Below, piece by piece: positions 34,218 through 43,734 of a stretch of DNA of 64,000 nucleotides (its first letter is position 1; each line of letters opens with the position of its first letter). The notes under the pieces were generated by a model that was not told the origin of the DNA, made no database searches, and was given only the letters and a program-made list of their open reading frames with translations. The position numbers were made by a program, and so were the translations under genes. This stretch comes from UBA4742 sp963785815 (GTDB taxonomy: Bacteria; Actinomycetota; Acidimicrobiia; Acidimicrobiales; Acidimicrobilacustridaceae), in the NCBI GenBank assembly GCA_963785815.1, contig CAWAWN010000002.1, positions 558,001 to 622,000 on the forward strand, written 5' to 3'.

Positions 34218-35870
34218 GTGCGCGACACCCCGATGACCCATCAGCCGACGCCCAGCGCCTTCCTCGCGGGCCAGCGCATCGGCGGTCGCTACCGCTTGGA
34301 GCACCGCATCGCCAGCGGCGGCATGGCCGAGGTCTGGCAGGCCGGCGACGAGGTGCTGGGCCGCCACGTGGCCGTCAAGATCCTGCATCCGCACCTGGCG
34401 GCCGACCAGGCCTTCGTGGCTCGGTTCCGCACCGAGGCGATCGCCGCCGCCCGCCTCCACCACCCGGCGATCGTGGCCATCTACGACACCTGCCATGACG
34501 ACGGGCTCGAGGCCATCGTCATGGAGCTGGTGCGGGGCACCACGCTGCGCGACCAGCTCGACGGGCGAGCCGCGCTCGACTACCGCGAGGTGGCCCACAT
34601 CGGGGCCGAGGTGGCCGACGCACTGGCCGCGGCCCACCGCGCCGGGTTGGTGCACCGTGACATCAAACCCGCCAACATCCTGCTCTGCGCCGACGACCGG
34701 GTCATGGTGACCGACTTCGGCATCGCCAAGATCCGCGACGACACCGACCACACCCAGACGGGCACCATGCTCGGCACGGTCAAGTACCTGGCCCCCGAAC
34801 AGGTCCGCAGCGAGCCGGTCGACGGCCGCACCGATCTGTACAGCCTGGGCGTGGTCCTCTACGAGTGCGCCTGCGGCCGGCCGCCCTTCACCGGCGACAG
34901 CCCGGCGGCCACCGCCCTGGCCCGCCTGCACCAACGGGCGCCCCGCCCCGCGCACCTGCGCCCGACCATCCCGCCCGGCCTCGAGCAGGTCATCCTGCGC
35001 TGCCTCGAACCGGACCCGGCGGACCGGTTCCAGCACGCCGACGAGCTGCGCTCGGTCCTGCTCGAGCCGGCACTGCTGCGCGACGAGGACGACCTCACCG
35101 TGGTCGAGGCGGTCCCGGCCGAGGACGCCGACCAGACCCACGCCTGGGCAGTCCCGGCCGCCGCGTCGTCGGCGGGGGTGGCCGCGGCGCAGACCACGTC
35201 ACCACCGGGCAGCACCGACCTCGGCTTCATGGACCCGGGACCCGAGCCACCCCCGCGTCACGGCGTCTGGATGCGGCCGGTGCTGGGGGTGACGCTGGTC
35301 GTGGCCGTCCTGGTGGTGGCGTTCCTGCTGGTCGACCACACCTCCTTCGGCCACCAGCTCTTCGGGGGCTCCGACGGGCCCACCACCTCGGCGGCGCCGC
35401 CGTCGTCGGCCACGACCTCGCGGGTGCTCACCCCGGTCGCCGACCACAGCTTCGACCCCGAGGGCACCGGCACCCCGGGTGAGAACGACAGCCAGCTCCC
35501 GCTGGCCATCGACGGCAACCCGGCCACCGGCTGGTCGACCGAGTCCTACAGCGACCGGCAATTCGGCAACCTCAAGCAGGGCGTCGGGATCTCGCTCAGC
35601 CTGGCCCAGGCGGCCCGGTTGCGGCGCTTGGCCGTCACCTCGCCCACCCAGGGATGGGCGGCCGAGGTCTTCGTGTCCGACGCCGACGAGGTGCCCACCA
35701 CCCTCAGCGGATGGGGCACCGCCGTCGCCCACCGCTCCGGCATCGACGGTGACGCCACCTTCGACCTGGCCAGCCACACCGGACGTCACGTCCTGCTCTG
35801 GATCACCGATCTGGGCAGCGCCCCGCCGCCGGTGCGCGTCGAGGTCGACGAGCTCACGTTGCGGAGCTGA
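34218..35870 (+). CDS. transmembrane serine/threonine protein kinase with extracellular discoidin-like domain
   Basis: About 545-550 residues. Counting from the ATG at 34233: glycine loop IASGGMAEVW (27-36), catalytic Lys49 in VAVKIL, HRDIKPANIL (141-150), DFG (161-163), APE-type LAPEQ (186-190). All active-site residues are present, so an active Hanks-type kinase is predicted. A juxtamembrane linker is followed by one span (about 349-368) and an outer domain with LAIDGNPATGWSTESY and LRRLAVTSP, an F5/8 type C-like fold. GTG 34218 may be a leaderless start, as TACCGT lies about 10 bases upstream. It precedes an ECF sigma gene by 3 bases. Confidence 0.9.
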   Translation: MRDTPMTHQPTPSAFLAGQRIGGRYRLEHRIASGGMAEVWQAGDEVLGRHVAVKILHPHLAADQAFVARFRTEAIAAARLHHPAIVAIYDTCHDDGLEAIVMELVRGTTLRDQLDGRAALDYREVAHIGAEVADALAAAHRAGLVHRDIKPANILLCADDRVMVTDFGIAKIRDDTDHTQTGTMLGTVKYLAPEQVRSEPVDGRTDLYSLGVVLYECACGRPPFTGDSPAATALARLHQRAPRPAHLRPTIPPGLEQVILRCLEPDPADRFQHADELRSVLLEPALLRDEDDLTVVEAVPAEDADQTHAWAVPAAASSAGVAAAQTTSPPGSTDLGFMDPGPEPPPRHGVWMRPVLGVTLVVAVLVVAFLLVDHTSFGHQLFGGSDGPTTSAAPPSSATTSRVLTPVADHSFDPEGTGTPGENDSQLPLAIDGNPATGWSTESYSDRQFGNLKQGVGISLSLAQAARLRRLAVTSPTQGWAAEVFVSDADEVPTTLSGWGTAVAHRSGIDGDATFDLASHTGRHVLLWITDLGSAPPPVRVEVDELTLRS

Positions 35871-35873
35871 CCG

Positions 35874-36499
<626 letters not shown>

Positions 36500-36503
<4 letters not shown>

Positions 36504-37426
36504 CCACGCCGCCCCACCCCCGCCCCACGCCGGGCCCCGAGCCCTGGCCCGTGCCACCCGCCGATGAGCTCGATCTGGCCGCATCCGAGCTGGTCGACCG
36601 GGTCGCGCCAACGTCGCAGGGCGGCCACGCCGAGTCCCCGACCGGGGGTCGAGCCGAGGTGGCCCATCCCGACCGCAGCCAGCCCGAGCGGAACGGGGCC
36701 AGCGCCGTCGAGGCGCGGGCGGCGAAGCTGCGACCCGTGGTCGACGCCCTGGGCGAGTCGATACAGCAACCAGATACAAGCGTACGCGACGCCCAGATCC
36801 GCCAGGCGTTGGCCGTCCGAGGGGCGGCCCAGGCGGCGTCCGCGCCCGCCGACGACGGGGTTCGCCAGATCCGTCCGTCGCGGCCGCTGGCCCGGCGCTG
36901 GTTGGCGGTGGCCGCCGCGCTGCTGGTCCTGGTGGCCGGCGGCTGGGTGGTGGCGCACCTGGCGGGCAGCTCCACGACCACTCGATCCGCCAGCATCGCC
37001 GGCCCGGCGAACGGGTCCACCACCTCGGTCCCCCGGGCGGCCTACGCCGCGCCCGCCACCGGGGCCGCTGACCTGCCCGATCTGGGCGCCGCATCGGACG
37101 GCGCCGACCTGGTGGCCCGCGTCCGCCAGCACCAGGCCTCGTCGGCAGAACGGGCGGCGTCCGCTCCGACCAGCACCGTGGTCCCGACGCCGTCGGCTCC
37201 ATCGGCCGCCTCCGGCGAGCCGCAGGCCGCCATCGTCACGGCCTGCACCGGCGGGGTACGCGCCACCCACCCCGAGCTGGGACCGATCGACCTCGTGGCC
37301 CGGGCCACCGTGGGCGGCCAGGCCGTCGACGTCCTCGTCTTCGCGGCTGCCTCCCCGGCTGAGCCCGCTCGGGTGGTGGCCGTGCGCCCGACAGACTGCC
37401 GGGTCGTCGTCGACCAGCCGCTCTGA
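36500..37426 (+). CDS. putative anti-sigma factor, single-span membrane protein
   Basis: 308 residues, family not recognised by sequence. One membrane span near residue 134-152 (WLAVAAALLVLVAGGWVVAHLA). The cytosolic side has Pro-rich and helical parts (RDAQIRQALAVRGAAQAAS); the outer part is Ser/Thr/Ala-rich, ending in a small domain with two Cys (TACTGG and PTDCRVVV) that might form a disulfide. No HxxxCxxC zinc motif is present. Overlap with the sigma gene, and the rsmA place in mycobacteria, suggest anti-sigma function; this is inference. Confidence 0.6.
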
Positions 37427-37557
37427 GCCGGCGCGCCAGCACGAGGCGGTGTTGGCCGGCATGCGGATCACGGCGACGGTGTCGACCGCACCGCTCGGCA
37501 CGTCGGACCAGCCACCACACCGCAGCCCCGCTGGCGCGCCGCCGCTACGATGCCGGC

Positions 37558-38070
37558 ATGACGAGCCCGGCCGACGGAGACCCGCCTGGCACCCAGGGGT
37601 CCGGGTCGTCGGACGAGCCTGCCGTGGAGGCGGCCGGGCCCGCACCGCAACTGCCGGCGACGCCGCGGCCCACCGCTGCTGGTTCGGCGACGACACCCGG
37701 GCGCGCTGCCCCGGTGCGAGGGCTCGGGAGCACGTTGGGGGCCACCGGGACGGCGGCCAGCCAGGTGGTGGCGGGCGACTGGCCGGCACAAGCCGCCGAC
37801 CGCATCGTCGACCTGGTCGACACGGTACGGGACAAGACCACCGGCCCCATCCAGACAGCGGCGCGGGCCGCGGTGTACGGGTTGGTGGCCGCGATCCTGG
37901 GCGTGGTCGTGTTCGTGCTGCTGATCATCTTCGCCATCCGGGTGCTCGACATCGTCGTCGACGAGTTCATCCCGTGGGGCGGCATCTGGTTGCCGTACCT
38001 CATCCTGGGTGTGCTCTTCATCGGGGCCGGTAGCTTCTTCTTCCGTCGTCGGCGACGCGCTCCCGTCTGA
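37558..38070 (+). CDS. two-span membrane protein, unknown
   Basis: 170 residues. The first ~65 are Pro/Ala/Gly/Thr-rich and likely disordered. Then an amphipathic stretch (AADRIVDLVDTVRDKTTGPIQ), a long span near residue 104-125 (VYGLVAAILGVVVFVLLIIFAI), and a second span near 144-160 (WLPYLILGVLFIGAGSFFF) with a basic end RRRRRAP. Resembles the phage holin III/DUF-type small proteins found near trxB in some actinobacteria, but I cannot name it. Confidence 0.65.
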   Translation: MTSPADGDPPGTQGSGSSDEPAVEAAGPAPQLPATPRPTAAGSATTPGRAAPVRGLGSTLGATGTAASQVVAGDWPAQAADRIVDLVDTVRDKTTGPIQTAARAAVYGLVAAILGVVVFVLLIIFAIRVLDIVVDEFIPWGGIWLPYLILGVLFIGAGSFFFRRRRRAPV

Positions 38071-38115
38071 GCCGTCCCCCGCCCGCCCGCACCCCGTTCA
38101 TCCCCGGAGCCCGAC

Positions 38116-39087
38116 ATGCCTGCCGCAGCAGATCCCCTCGACGTCATCATCATCGGGTCCGGCCCCGCCGGGCTGACCGCCGCCGTCTACACCGCCCGAG
38201 CCAACCTTCGACCCTTGGTCATCGAGGGAGAACCTTCATCAACCAGCGACCAGCCTGGTGGGCAGTTGATGCTGACCACCGACGTCGAGAACTTCCCGGG
38301 CTTTCCCGAAGGCATCATGGGACCCGAGCTGATGATGAGGTTCCGGGAGCAAGCTGTGCGCTTCGGCGCCGACATCCGCACGCAGAAGGTGAGCCGGGTC
38401 GACCTCGACAGCCGGCCCTTCGGGGTGTGGGTGGGCGATTCCGAGGCCCCCACCCCCACCTACTCCGCCCACTGCATCATCGTGTCCACGGGTGCACAGT
38501 CCCTGATGTTGGGCCTCGAGTCCGAAGAGCGCCTGTTGGGCCACGGCCTGTCCACCTGCGCCACGTGCGACGGCTTCTTCTTCCGCGATCATGAGATCCT
38601 GGTGGTCGGCGGTGGCGATTCGGCTGTGGAGGAGGCGATCTTCCTGACCAAGTTCGCCCGGTCGGTGACCATCGTGCATCGCCGCGACGAGCTGCGGGCC
38701 TCGAAGATCATGCGCGACCGCGCCCTGAACAACGAGAAGATCTCCTTTCGCTGGAACTCGGTGGTCGAGGAGCTCAAGGGTGACGGCTCCCTCGAGGGCG
38801 CCGTCTTCCGCGACGTGCTGACCGACGAGCGCACCGAGCTGCCCGTCACCGGCGTGTTCGTCGCCATCGGCCACCGACCCAACACGGACCTCTTCAAGGG
38901 CCAGCTGGACATGGAGGACAACGGGTACCTCATCACCCGCCCTGGCAGCACCTACACCAACGTCGATGGGGTGTTCGCCTGCGGTGACGTGCAAGACCAC
39001 ACCTACCGACAAGCGATCACCGCCGCCGGCTCCGGATGCATGGCCGCCATCGACGCCGAGCGATGGTTGGAGGCTCGACACGACTGA
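38116..39087 (+). CDS. trxB: thioredoxin-disulfide reductase
   Basis: 323 residues. FAD loop IIIGSGPAGLTAAVYTARA at the N-terminus, PGGQLMLTTDVENFPGFPEGI, redox pair CATC (in GLSTCATCDGFFF) near residue 150, NADPH loop VVGGGDSAVEEAIFLTKFA near 170, and the C-terminal FACGDVQDHTYRQAITAAGSGCMAAIDAE. It uses NADPH to reduce the thioredoxin encoded 138 bp downstream. Position matches trxB2 (Rv3913). Confidence 0.97.
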   Translation: MPAAADPLDVIIIGSGPAGLTAAVYTARANLRPLVIEGEPSSTSDQPGGQLMLTTDVENFPGFPEGIMGPELMMRFREQAVRFGADIRTQKVSRVDLDSRPFGVWVGDSEAPTPTYSAHCIIVSTGAQSLMLGLESEERLLGHGLSTCATCDGFFFRDHEILVVGGGDSAVEEAIFLTKFARSVTIVHRRDELRASKIMRDRALNNEKISFRWNSVVEELKGDGSLEGAVFRDVLTDERTELPVTGVFVAIGHRPNTDLFKGQLDMEDNGYLITRPGSTYTNVDGVFACGDVQDHTYRQAITAAGSGCMAAIDAERWLEARHD

Positions 39088-39225
39088 GACCGTGTGACCG
39101 TCTGGAACACCCAGGAATGCCAACCAGTCCCGCGTGGTTGCATCTGTCAGTCGGTGAGCGTCGCGGACATCGGCTCATCGGATCGAACCCATCCCGCCCT
39201 GCGCGGCCCGAGAACAGGAAGCTCC

Positions 39226-39552
39226 ATGGCCAACAACGTCAACACACTCTCCGACGCCACCTTCGACGAGGTCATCGGGTCCGCTGATGGCCCGGTGCTC
39301 GTGGACTTCTGGGCCGAGTGGTGCGGTCCGTGCAAGGCGGTCGCGCCCATCCTGGACGAGATCGCCCAGGAGCACGGCGAGAAGGTCCAGATCAGCAAGC
39401 TCAACGTCGACGACAACCCGGACATCGCCCGGCGGTTCGACGTCATGAGCATCCCGACCATGATCGTCTTCAAGGACGGCGAGCCCACCAAGCGCCTCGT
39501 TGGTGCCCGCGGCAAGGGCCAGATCCTCGAGGAGCTCAGCGACTACCTGTAG
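39226..39552 (+). CDS. trxA: thioredoxin
   Basis: 108 residues with active-site WCGPCKAVAPILDEIA and cis-Pro SIPTMIVFKDG, ending VGARGKGQILEELSDYL. It reduces protein disulfides using TrxB. ATG 39226 follows AGGAA; the longer open frame upstream is not thioredoxin. No tail or extra domain. The gene closes the kinase-sigma-trx block. Confidence 0.97.
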   Translation: MANNVNTLSDATFDEVIGSADGPVLVDFWAEWCGPCKAVAPILDEIAQEHGEKVQISKLNVDDNPDIARRFDVMSIPTMIVFKDGEPTKRLVGARGKGQILEELSDYL

Positions 39553-39700
39553 GTCCCGTCGGTCGATCCCGAGCTCGAAATCGGCCGCGGCCACCGCCTC
39601 CAGGTGGGGTTGCGGCCGATTCGCGTGCGGGCTCAGGGCATTCCCTCGGCTTCGGTCCACTTCTCCCCATAGCGAAGCCACAACCCTCATGTGACAGGGG

Positions 39701-39742
39701 CCACAACCATTAACCACAGGTTTGGCCACAGGTTGTGGATTG
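39701..39742. promoter_or_regulatory. DnaA-box-like cluster between trxA and parB
   Basis: Within the 259-bp convergent gap, TTAACCACA at 39710 (one mismatch from TTATCCACA) and TGTGGATTG at 39734 (reverse, two mismatches), with two other CCACA words nearby (CCACAACC and GGCCACAGG). The rest of the gap shows no gene; mycobacteria have cwlM here. Confidence 0.35.
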
Positions 39743-39811
39743 AGGGAAGCGGGTCTCGAGACCCAGCCGGCTGGGCGCTGATGGACCCAGATCTGACGGC
39801 CCGAGCCGTGC

Positions 39812-40699
39812 TCAGTCGGTGGCTTCCCGGCCGGTCGTCATCGAGCGATAGATGCGCTCGAGGTCCTCGACTGTGGCGAAATCGACCACCACGCGGCCAC
39901 GCTTGGCCCCCATGGTCACCGTCACCCGGGTATCCAGGTGCGCTGAGAGCAGCTCTTCCAGCTCGAGCAGCCCGGCGGGACGCAACGCCCGGGTAGGCGT
40001 GGGGGTCGGCTCGCCGTTCTCGGCGTCCGCATCCACGTGCTCGCGGACCAACTCCTCGAGTTGACGTACGGACAGGTCCTCAGCCACCGCACGCCGAGCC
40101 AGCGTCTCTTGGAACAGGCGATCAGGTGACCCGAGCAGCGCACGGGCGTGTCCGGCGCTGAGCTTGCGCTCGACCACCAGCTTCTGCACCGAAGGGGGCA
40201 GCTGGAAGAGGCGCAACGTGTTGGTGACCGACGAGCGGCTCTTGCCGACGCGGTTGGCCACCTGTTCCTGGGTCAGCCCGAAGTCCTCCATCAACTGTTG
40301 GTAGGCACCAGCCTCCTCCAGCGCGTTCAGGTCCTCGCGGTGCAGGTTCTCCACCAGTGCCTGCTCGAGGGCGTCGGCATCCCCGACGGTTCGCACGAGA
40401 GCCGGGATCGTCTGAAGCCCAGCGCGCTTGGCTGCCCGCCACCGCCGCTCTCCGGCGATCAGTTGGAAGCGACCGTTCTCGTCGGGCCGCAGGAGGATCG
40501 GCTGCAGCACGCCGACGGCCGCGACCGAAGCCGTCAACGCGACGAGCGCCTCCTCGTCGAAGTAGGCGCGCGGCTGTTGGCGATTCGGATCGATCTGCGC
40601 CACGGGGACGTCCTGCAGCTCGGTGGAGGCGACGTCCGCGACCTCGGTGGTGGGGATGAGCGCCCCGAGTCCCTTACCCAGACCGCTGCGCCGTGCCAC
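39812..40699 (-). CDS. parB: chromosome partitioning protein ParB
   Basis: 295 residues. ParB/Spo0J N-terminal domain: SGLGKGLGALIP, VPVAQIDPNRQQPRAYFDEEAL, LQPILLRP, the CTPase motif LIAGERRWRAAKRAG, and ENLHREDLNALEEAGAY. The DNA-binding helix-turn-helix LTQEQVANRVGKSRSSVTNTLRL near residue 140-165 and the C-terminal dimerisation part follow. It loads on parS (two sites upstream of parA) and works with ParA in origin segregation. Starts inside the last 26 bases of parA. Confidence 0.97.
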   Translation of the reverse strand: MARRSGLGKGLGALIPTTEVADVASTELQDVPVAQIDPNRQQPRAYFDEEALVALTASVAAVGVLQPILLRPDENGRFQLIAGERRWRAAKRAGLQTIPALVRTVGDADALEQALVENLHREDLNALEEAGAYQQLMEDFGLTQEQVANRVGKSRSSVTNTLRLFQLPPSVQKLVVERKLSAGHARALLGSPDRLFQETLARRAVAEDLSVRQLEELVREHVDADAENGEPTPTPTRALRPAGLLELEELLSAHLDTRVTVTMGAKRGRVVVDFATVEDLERIYRSMTTGREATD

Positions 40700-41879
40700 C
40701 GCTTACCTCCTTGGCCAGCTCGCGGTACGCGATGGCGCCGCGAGAGCTTGGATCGAACGTGATGATCGGCTGCCCGAACGAGGGTGCCTCCGACAACCGC
40801 ACCGTTCGGGGCACGACGTTTCGACACACCGTGTCGCCGAAGTGCCCGCGGACCTCGCTGGCCACCTGATCCGCCAGCTTGGTTCGGGCGTCGTACATCA
40901 CCAACACGATGGCACTGACCTCGAGTTGGGGGTTGAGGTTCTTCTGGACCAAGTCGACGTTCCGCAACAGTTGACCGAGGCCTTCGAGGGCGTAGTACTC
41001 GCACTGGATCGGGACCAACACCTCGGTGGCAGCCGCCATCGCGTTCACGGTCAGCAGGCCGAGGGACGGCGGGCAGTCGATGAGCACGTAGTCGTAGTCG
41101 GCCAAGACCTCCCCGATCGCCCGCTTCAACCGGAGCTCACGAGAGAAGGCGGGGACGAGCTCGATCTCGGCGCCAGCCAGATCGAGGCTGGCGGGAGCAA
41201 CGAAGAGGTTTCGGACCGAGCTTCCCTCGATGCAATCCTCCAGCGGCACGTCGTTGAGGAGGACGTCGTACATGGACGACTCGAGAGCCCGAGGGTTGAT
41301 CCCGAGGCCGGTGCTGGCGTTGCCTTGGGGATCGAGGTCGACCACCAGCGTGCGGTACCCCAGATCAGCGAGGCAAGCCCCGAGGTTCACTGCCGTCGTC
41401 GTCTTGCCGACCCCACCCTTCTGGTTGGCGACAGCGATGACGCGGGGAAGTTGTCGAACATGCGGTGTGGCCCCGTCCGTCGCAGGCGTCGGCTCGACGT
41501 GGTCCGCGGACAGGTCATCACCGGCGTCCGACGCCTCTGGGGTTGCCGCGTCGCCCACCGCGTGGGTGGGCAGGTACCGGGCCAGGTCGCCATCATCGGA
41601 GTCCGACGACGGGGGTGCTGACACGACCTGCGGGGCGTGGAAGGGGGACGCGTCGGGTGGAGGAGGCAACGTGGGATCGACCACGTCGGGGGTCGAGACC
41701 CCACCCGCTGGGTCGGGGCTGTGATCGGCTTGCATCGCAGGTTCCGATCTAGTTGTCGGTGACACCGAGTCAGCCGACCCGATCGAGCCTTGCGTGGCAG
41801 GCGCGCCGACCGCTTGGTGACCTTCTGCTGCCGGCGCTGACGGGGGTGGAGGAAGGTCAGCCGGATCCGGGGTGGTCAC
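40674..41879 (-). CDS. parA: chromosome partitioning ATPase ParA (Soj) with extended N-terminus
   Basis: 401 residues from GTG 41879. Residues from about 145 are ParA: AVANQKGGVGKTTTAVNLGACLA (deviant Walker A), LVVDLDPQGNASTGLG, VLIDCPPSLGLLTVNAMAAA, and PIQCEYYALEGLGQLLRNVDLV. The first ~145 residues are Pro/Asp/Ser-rich, likely disordered, and absent from many ParA proteins; similar though shorter extensions occur in other actinobacteria. GTG 41879 is supported by AGGAAGG about 8 bases ahead. The open frame runs further upstream, through one parS site, but without conserved residues. Confidence 0.93.
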   Translation of the reverse strand: MTTPDPADLPPPPSAPAAEGHQAVGAPATQGSIGSADSVSPTTRSEPAMQADHSPDPAGGVSTPDVVDPTLPPPPDASPFHAPQVVSAPPSSDSDDGDLARYLPTHAVGDAATPEASDAGDDLSADHVEPTPATDGATPHVRQLPRVIAVANQKGGVGKTTTAVNLGACLADLGYRTLVVDLDPQGNASTGLGINPRALESSMYDVLLNDVPLEDCIEGSSVRNLFVAPASLDLAGAEIELVPAFSRELRLKRAIGEVLADYDYVLIDCPPSLGLLTVNAMAAATEVLVPIQCEYYALEGLGQLLRNVDLVQKNLNPQLEVSAIVLVMYDARTKLADQVASEVRGHFGDTVCRNVVPRTVRLSEAPSFGQPIITFDPSSRGAIAYRELAKEVSGGTAQRSG

Positions 41880-42032
41880 CGGCTCATCCTTCCTGGTCGG
41901 TTGTGCAAGGTCAAGACCGCGAGCAAGGATTCGGCCAACCTGGAAGGGATTTGTTGCGCCCAACCCGGCTACGTCCCCCTCGACCGTTCCCGTCGCCCGG
42001 GCATCGCTGTGTGGACCAGAGATCGATGGGGA

Positions 42033-42048
42033 TGTTCCACGTGGAACA
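42033..42048. promoter_or_regulatory. parS site 1
   Basis: TGTTCCACGTGGAACA is a perfect 16-bp palindrome matching the ParB target consensus TGTTTCACGTGAAACA except for the symmetric C/G change. It lies upstream of parA, 154 bp before its start codon. Confidence 0.92.
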
Positions 42049-42112
42049 TCGATTCCCACACCTGGGGTAGGCCGAACCGCGTCCGAGGTCCGCAGTGGGG
42101 TCACGGCTGCGA

Positions 42113-42128
42113 TGTTTCACGTGGAACA
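42113..42128. promoter_or_regulatory. parS site 2
   Basis: TGTTTCACGTGGAACA matches the consensus with one substitution. Centres of the two sites are 80 bp apart, both in the rsmG-parA gap, and both close to the dnaA origin, as expected for actinobacterial parS clusters. Confidence 0.93.
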
Positions 42129-42157
42129 TCGGTGGCGGGTCGGCGGTCGCATATTGC

Positions 42158-42784
42158 TCAGAAGAGCGGCCGCTTGGCTGGTAGGCCGATCCTTCGGGGA
42201 TACCGATCGCCGCTCAGATGGATCTGCTCGAACACCGCGTAGTTCGCCTGGGTCGGGGCGTCAGGATCGACCTGAGCCAATCCGAGCTCAGCCAAGCCCG
42301 CGGCGGACCAACGACCGGCTGCAAGTAGCTCATCCGTCGGGGGCTCGCTGACCACCAGGCGGCCGCCTACACGGAGGAAGGGAGCCGCGCACTCGGCGGT
42401 GACCGCTGGAGGTCCGAACCCTCGGGCCAGCACCACGTCCATCATGGCTCGGAGGTCAGCGCGGCGGGCCACTTGCTCAGCTCGATCGTGGCAGATCTCC
42501 ACTCGACCCCTCCACCCGAGCCGCGCCACCGCATCATCGAGGAACTCGGCCCGGCGTCGCCCCGACTCCACCAACCAGAACTGCGCCGTCGGCCACGCGT
42601 GCGCCGCCACGAGGCTCGGCACGCCCCCGCCCGACCCCAGATCGACCACCCGGTCGGGGGGATCCGCGGAGCCCAGGACGATCACGAAGCCGCGCGCGTG
42701 GGCGATGTGGGACTCGATCGGTGCAGCCCCGAGGAACCCCAGTCGTTGTGCTTCGAGCAGAAGAGCTGTGAGCGCGTCGCTCAT
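42158..42784 (-). CDS. rsmG: 16S rRNA (guanine527-N7)-methyltransferase RsmG
   Basis: 208 residues, standard length. SAM-binding motif VVDLGSGGGVPSLVAA near residue 45, FWLVESGRRRAEFLDDAV, then VVLARGFGPPAVTAECAAPFLRVGGRLVVSEPP. It methylates G527 in 16S rRNA; loss causes low-level streptomycin resistance. Lies between jag and parA, as in many bacteria. Confidence 0.95.
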   Translation of the reverse strand: MSDALTALLLEAQRLGFLGAAPIESHIAHARGFVIVLGSADPPDRVVDLGSGGGVPSLVAAHAWPTAQFWLVESGRRRAEFLDDAVARLGWRGRVEICHDRAEQVARRADLRAMMDVVLARGFGPPAVTAECAAPFLRVGGRLVVSEPPTDELLAAGRWSAAGLAELGLAQVDPDAPTQANYAVFEQIHLSGDRYPRRIGLPAKRPLF

Positions 42785-42796
42785 CAGCCCAGCTGA

Positions 42797-43729
42797 TCAG
42801 GCGTCCGGGATGATCACCACGCGACGGCGCAGGTCCTCACCCTCCGACACGGTGGACACCCCGTCGATCTCGTTGACCGTGTCGTGGACCACCTTGCGAT
42901 CGGCCGCGTTCATCGGCTCCAGGGCCCGTTGCACCCCGCTGGACTTCACATCCTCGGCCACCGTGGTGGCGAAGCGCTCAAGCGCTTCCCGGCGGCGCTG
43001 GCGGTATCCACTGATGTCGAGTCGGACACGACCATGGTGGGTTCCTGCCGCCTTGCGCTGAACCACGGTTCGACTCAGGTCCTGGATGGCCGCCAGGGTT
43101 TGCCCCTTCGGGCCGATGAGCAGGCCCAGGTCCGGGCCGTTCACCTGGATCTCGATGGTCTCGTCGTCGACCTGCTCGGAGGTCACCTCACCGGCCAACC
43201 CGTATGCGTCGAGCAGCCCCTCCACGAAGGCACTGATGATGTCGGCCTGCTCCTGCACCGTCACGTCGTCGTTGGTCATCGGGGCTTCCTCTGCTTGGGT
43301 GGCGTCACCCTGTGGTGGCGCCGTGGTCGATTCGTTGCGGGCTGCTCCCGCGCCATTCGCTTTGGCCTTCGTGCGTCCCTTGGATCCAGCGTCGCGCTGG
43401 GCGTCGGCTCCGCGGGACGCATCTCCTTCGCGGCCCGCGTCAGACGAGGCCGAATTGCGCCCGGATCGGGACCGCTCTCCCTTGCGATCGTTGCGCCCGT
43501 TCGCGCCGCTCGGCCGGCGTCGACGGTCCCTGCGGTCGACCTTGGGTCGGGGAGCCGTCGGCCGCACCCTGGCCCGCACGCGCGCCTCGCGCCGAGTCAG
43601 ACCGAACAGACCGCTCTTCGGCTCCTCGACCACCTCGAACTCGGCATCGTCCTCGTGGACGCCGAGCTGGTCGAGCGCGGCGTCCTTGGCTTCCTCGAGT
43701 GTGCGGCCCGTGGTCTCCACCCATTCCAC
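42797..43729 (-). CDS. jag: Jag family RNA-binding protein (KH and R3H domains; SpoIIIJ-associated)
   Basis: 310 residues. Jag_N domain: TLEEAKDAALDQLGV and SGLFGLTRREARVRARV. A long basic, Arg/Asp/Gly-rich linker covers about residues 70-155. KH domain: GPDLGLLIGPKGQTLAAIQDLSRTVVQRKA. R3H: YRQRRREALERFATTVAEDV and LEPMNAADRKVVHDTV. Usually co-encoded with YidC and thought to act in envelope growth. GTG start, six-base spacing after the yidC stop, AGGGAG ahead. Part of the jag-yidC-yidD-rnpA-rpmH minus-strand operon. Confidence 0.93.
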   Translation of the reverse strand: MEWVETTGRTLEEAKDAALDQLGVHEDDAEFEVVEEPKSGLFGLTRREARVRARVRPTAPRPKVDRRDRRRRPSGANGRNDRKGERSRSGRNSASSDAGREGDASRGADAQRDAGSKGRTKAKANGAGAARNESTTAPPQGDATQAEEAPMTNDDVTVQEQADIISAFVEGLLDAYGLAGEVTSEQVDDETIEIQVNGPDLGLLIGPKGQTLAAIQDLSRTVVQRKAAGTHHGRVRLDISGYRQRRREALERFATTVAEDVKSSGVQRALEPMNAADRKVVHDTVNEIDGVSTVSEGEDLRRRVVIIPDA

Positions 43730-43734
43730 GAGCG

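Noticed and set aside
39094..39225. N-terminal extension of thioredoxin from an upstream GTG
   Set aside because: No thioredoxin features and the ATG at 39226 has its own AGGAA site.
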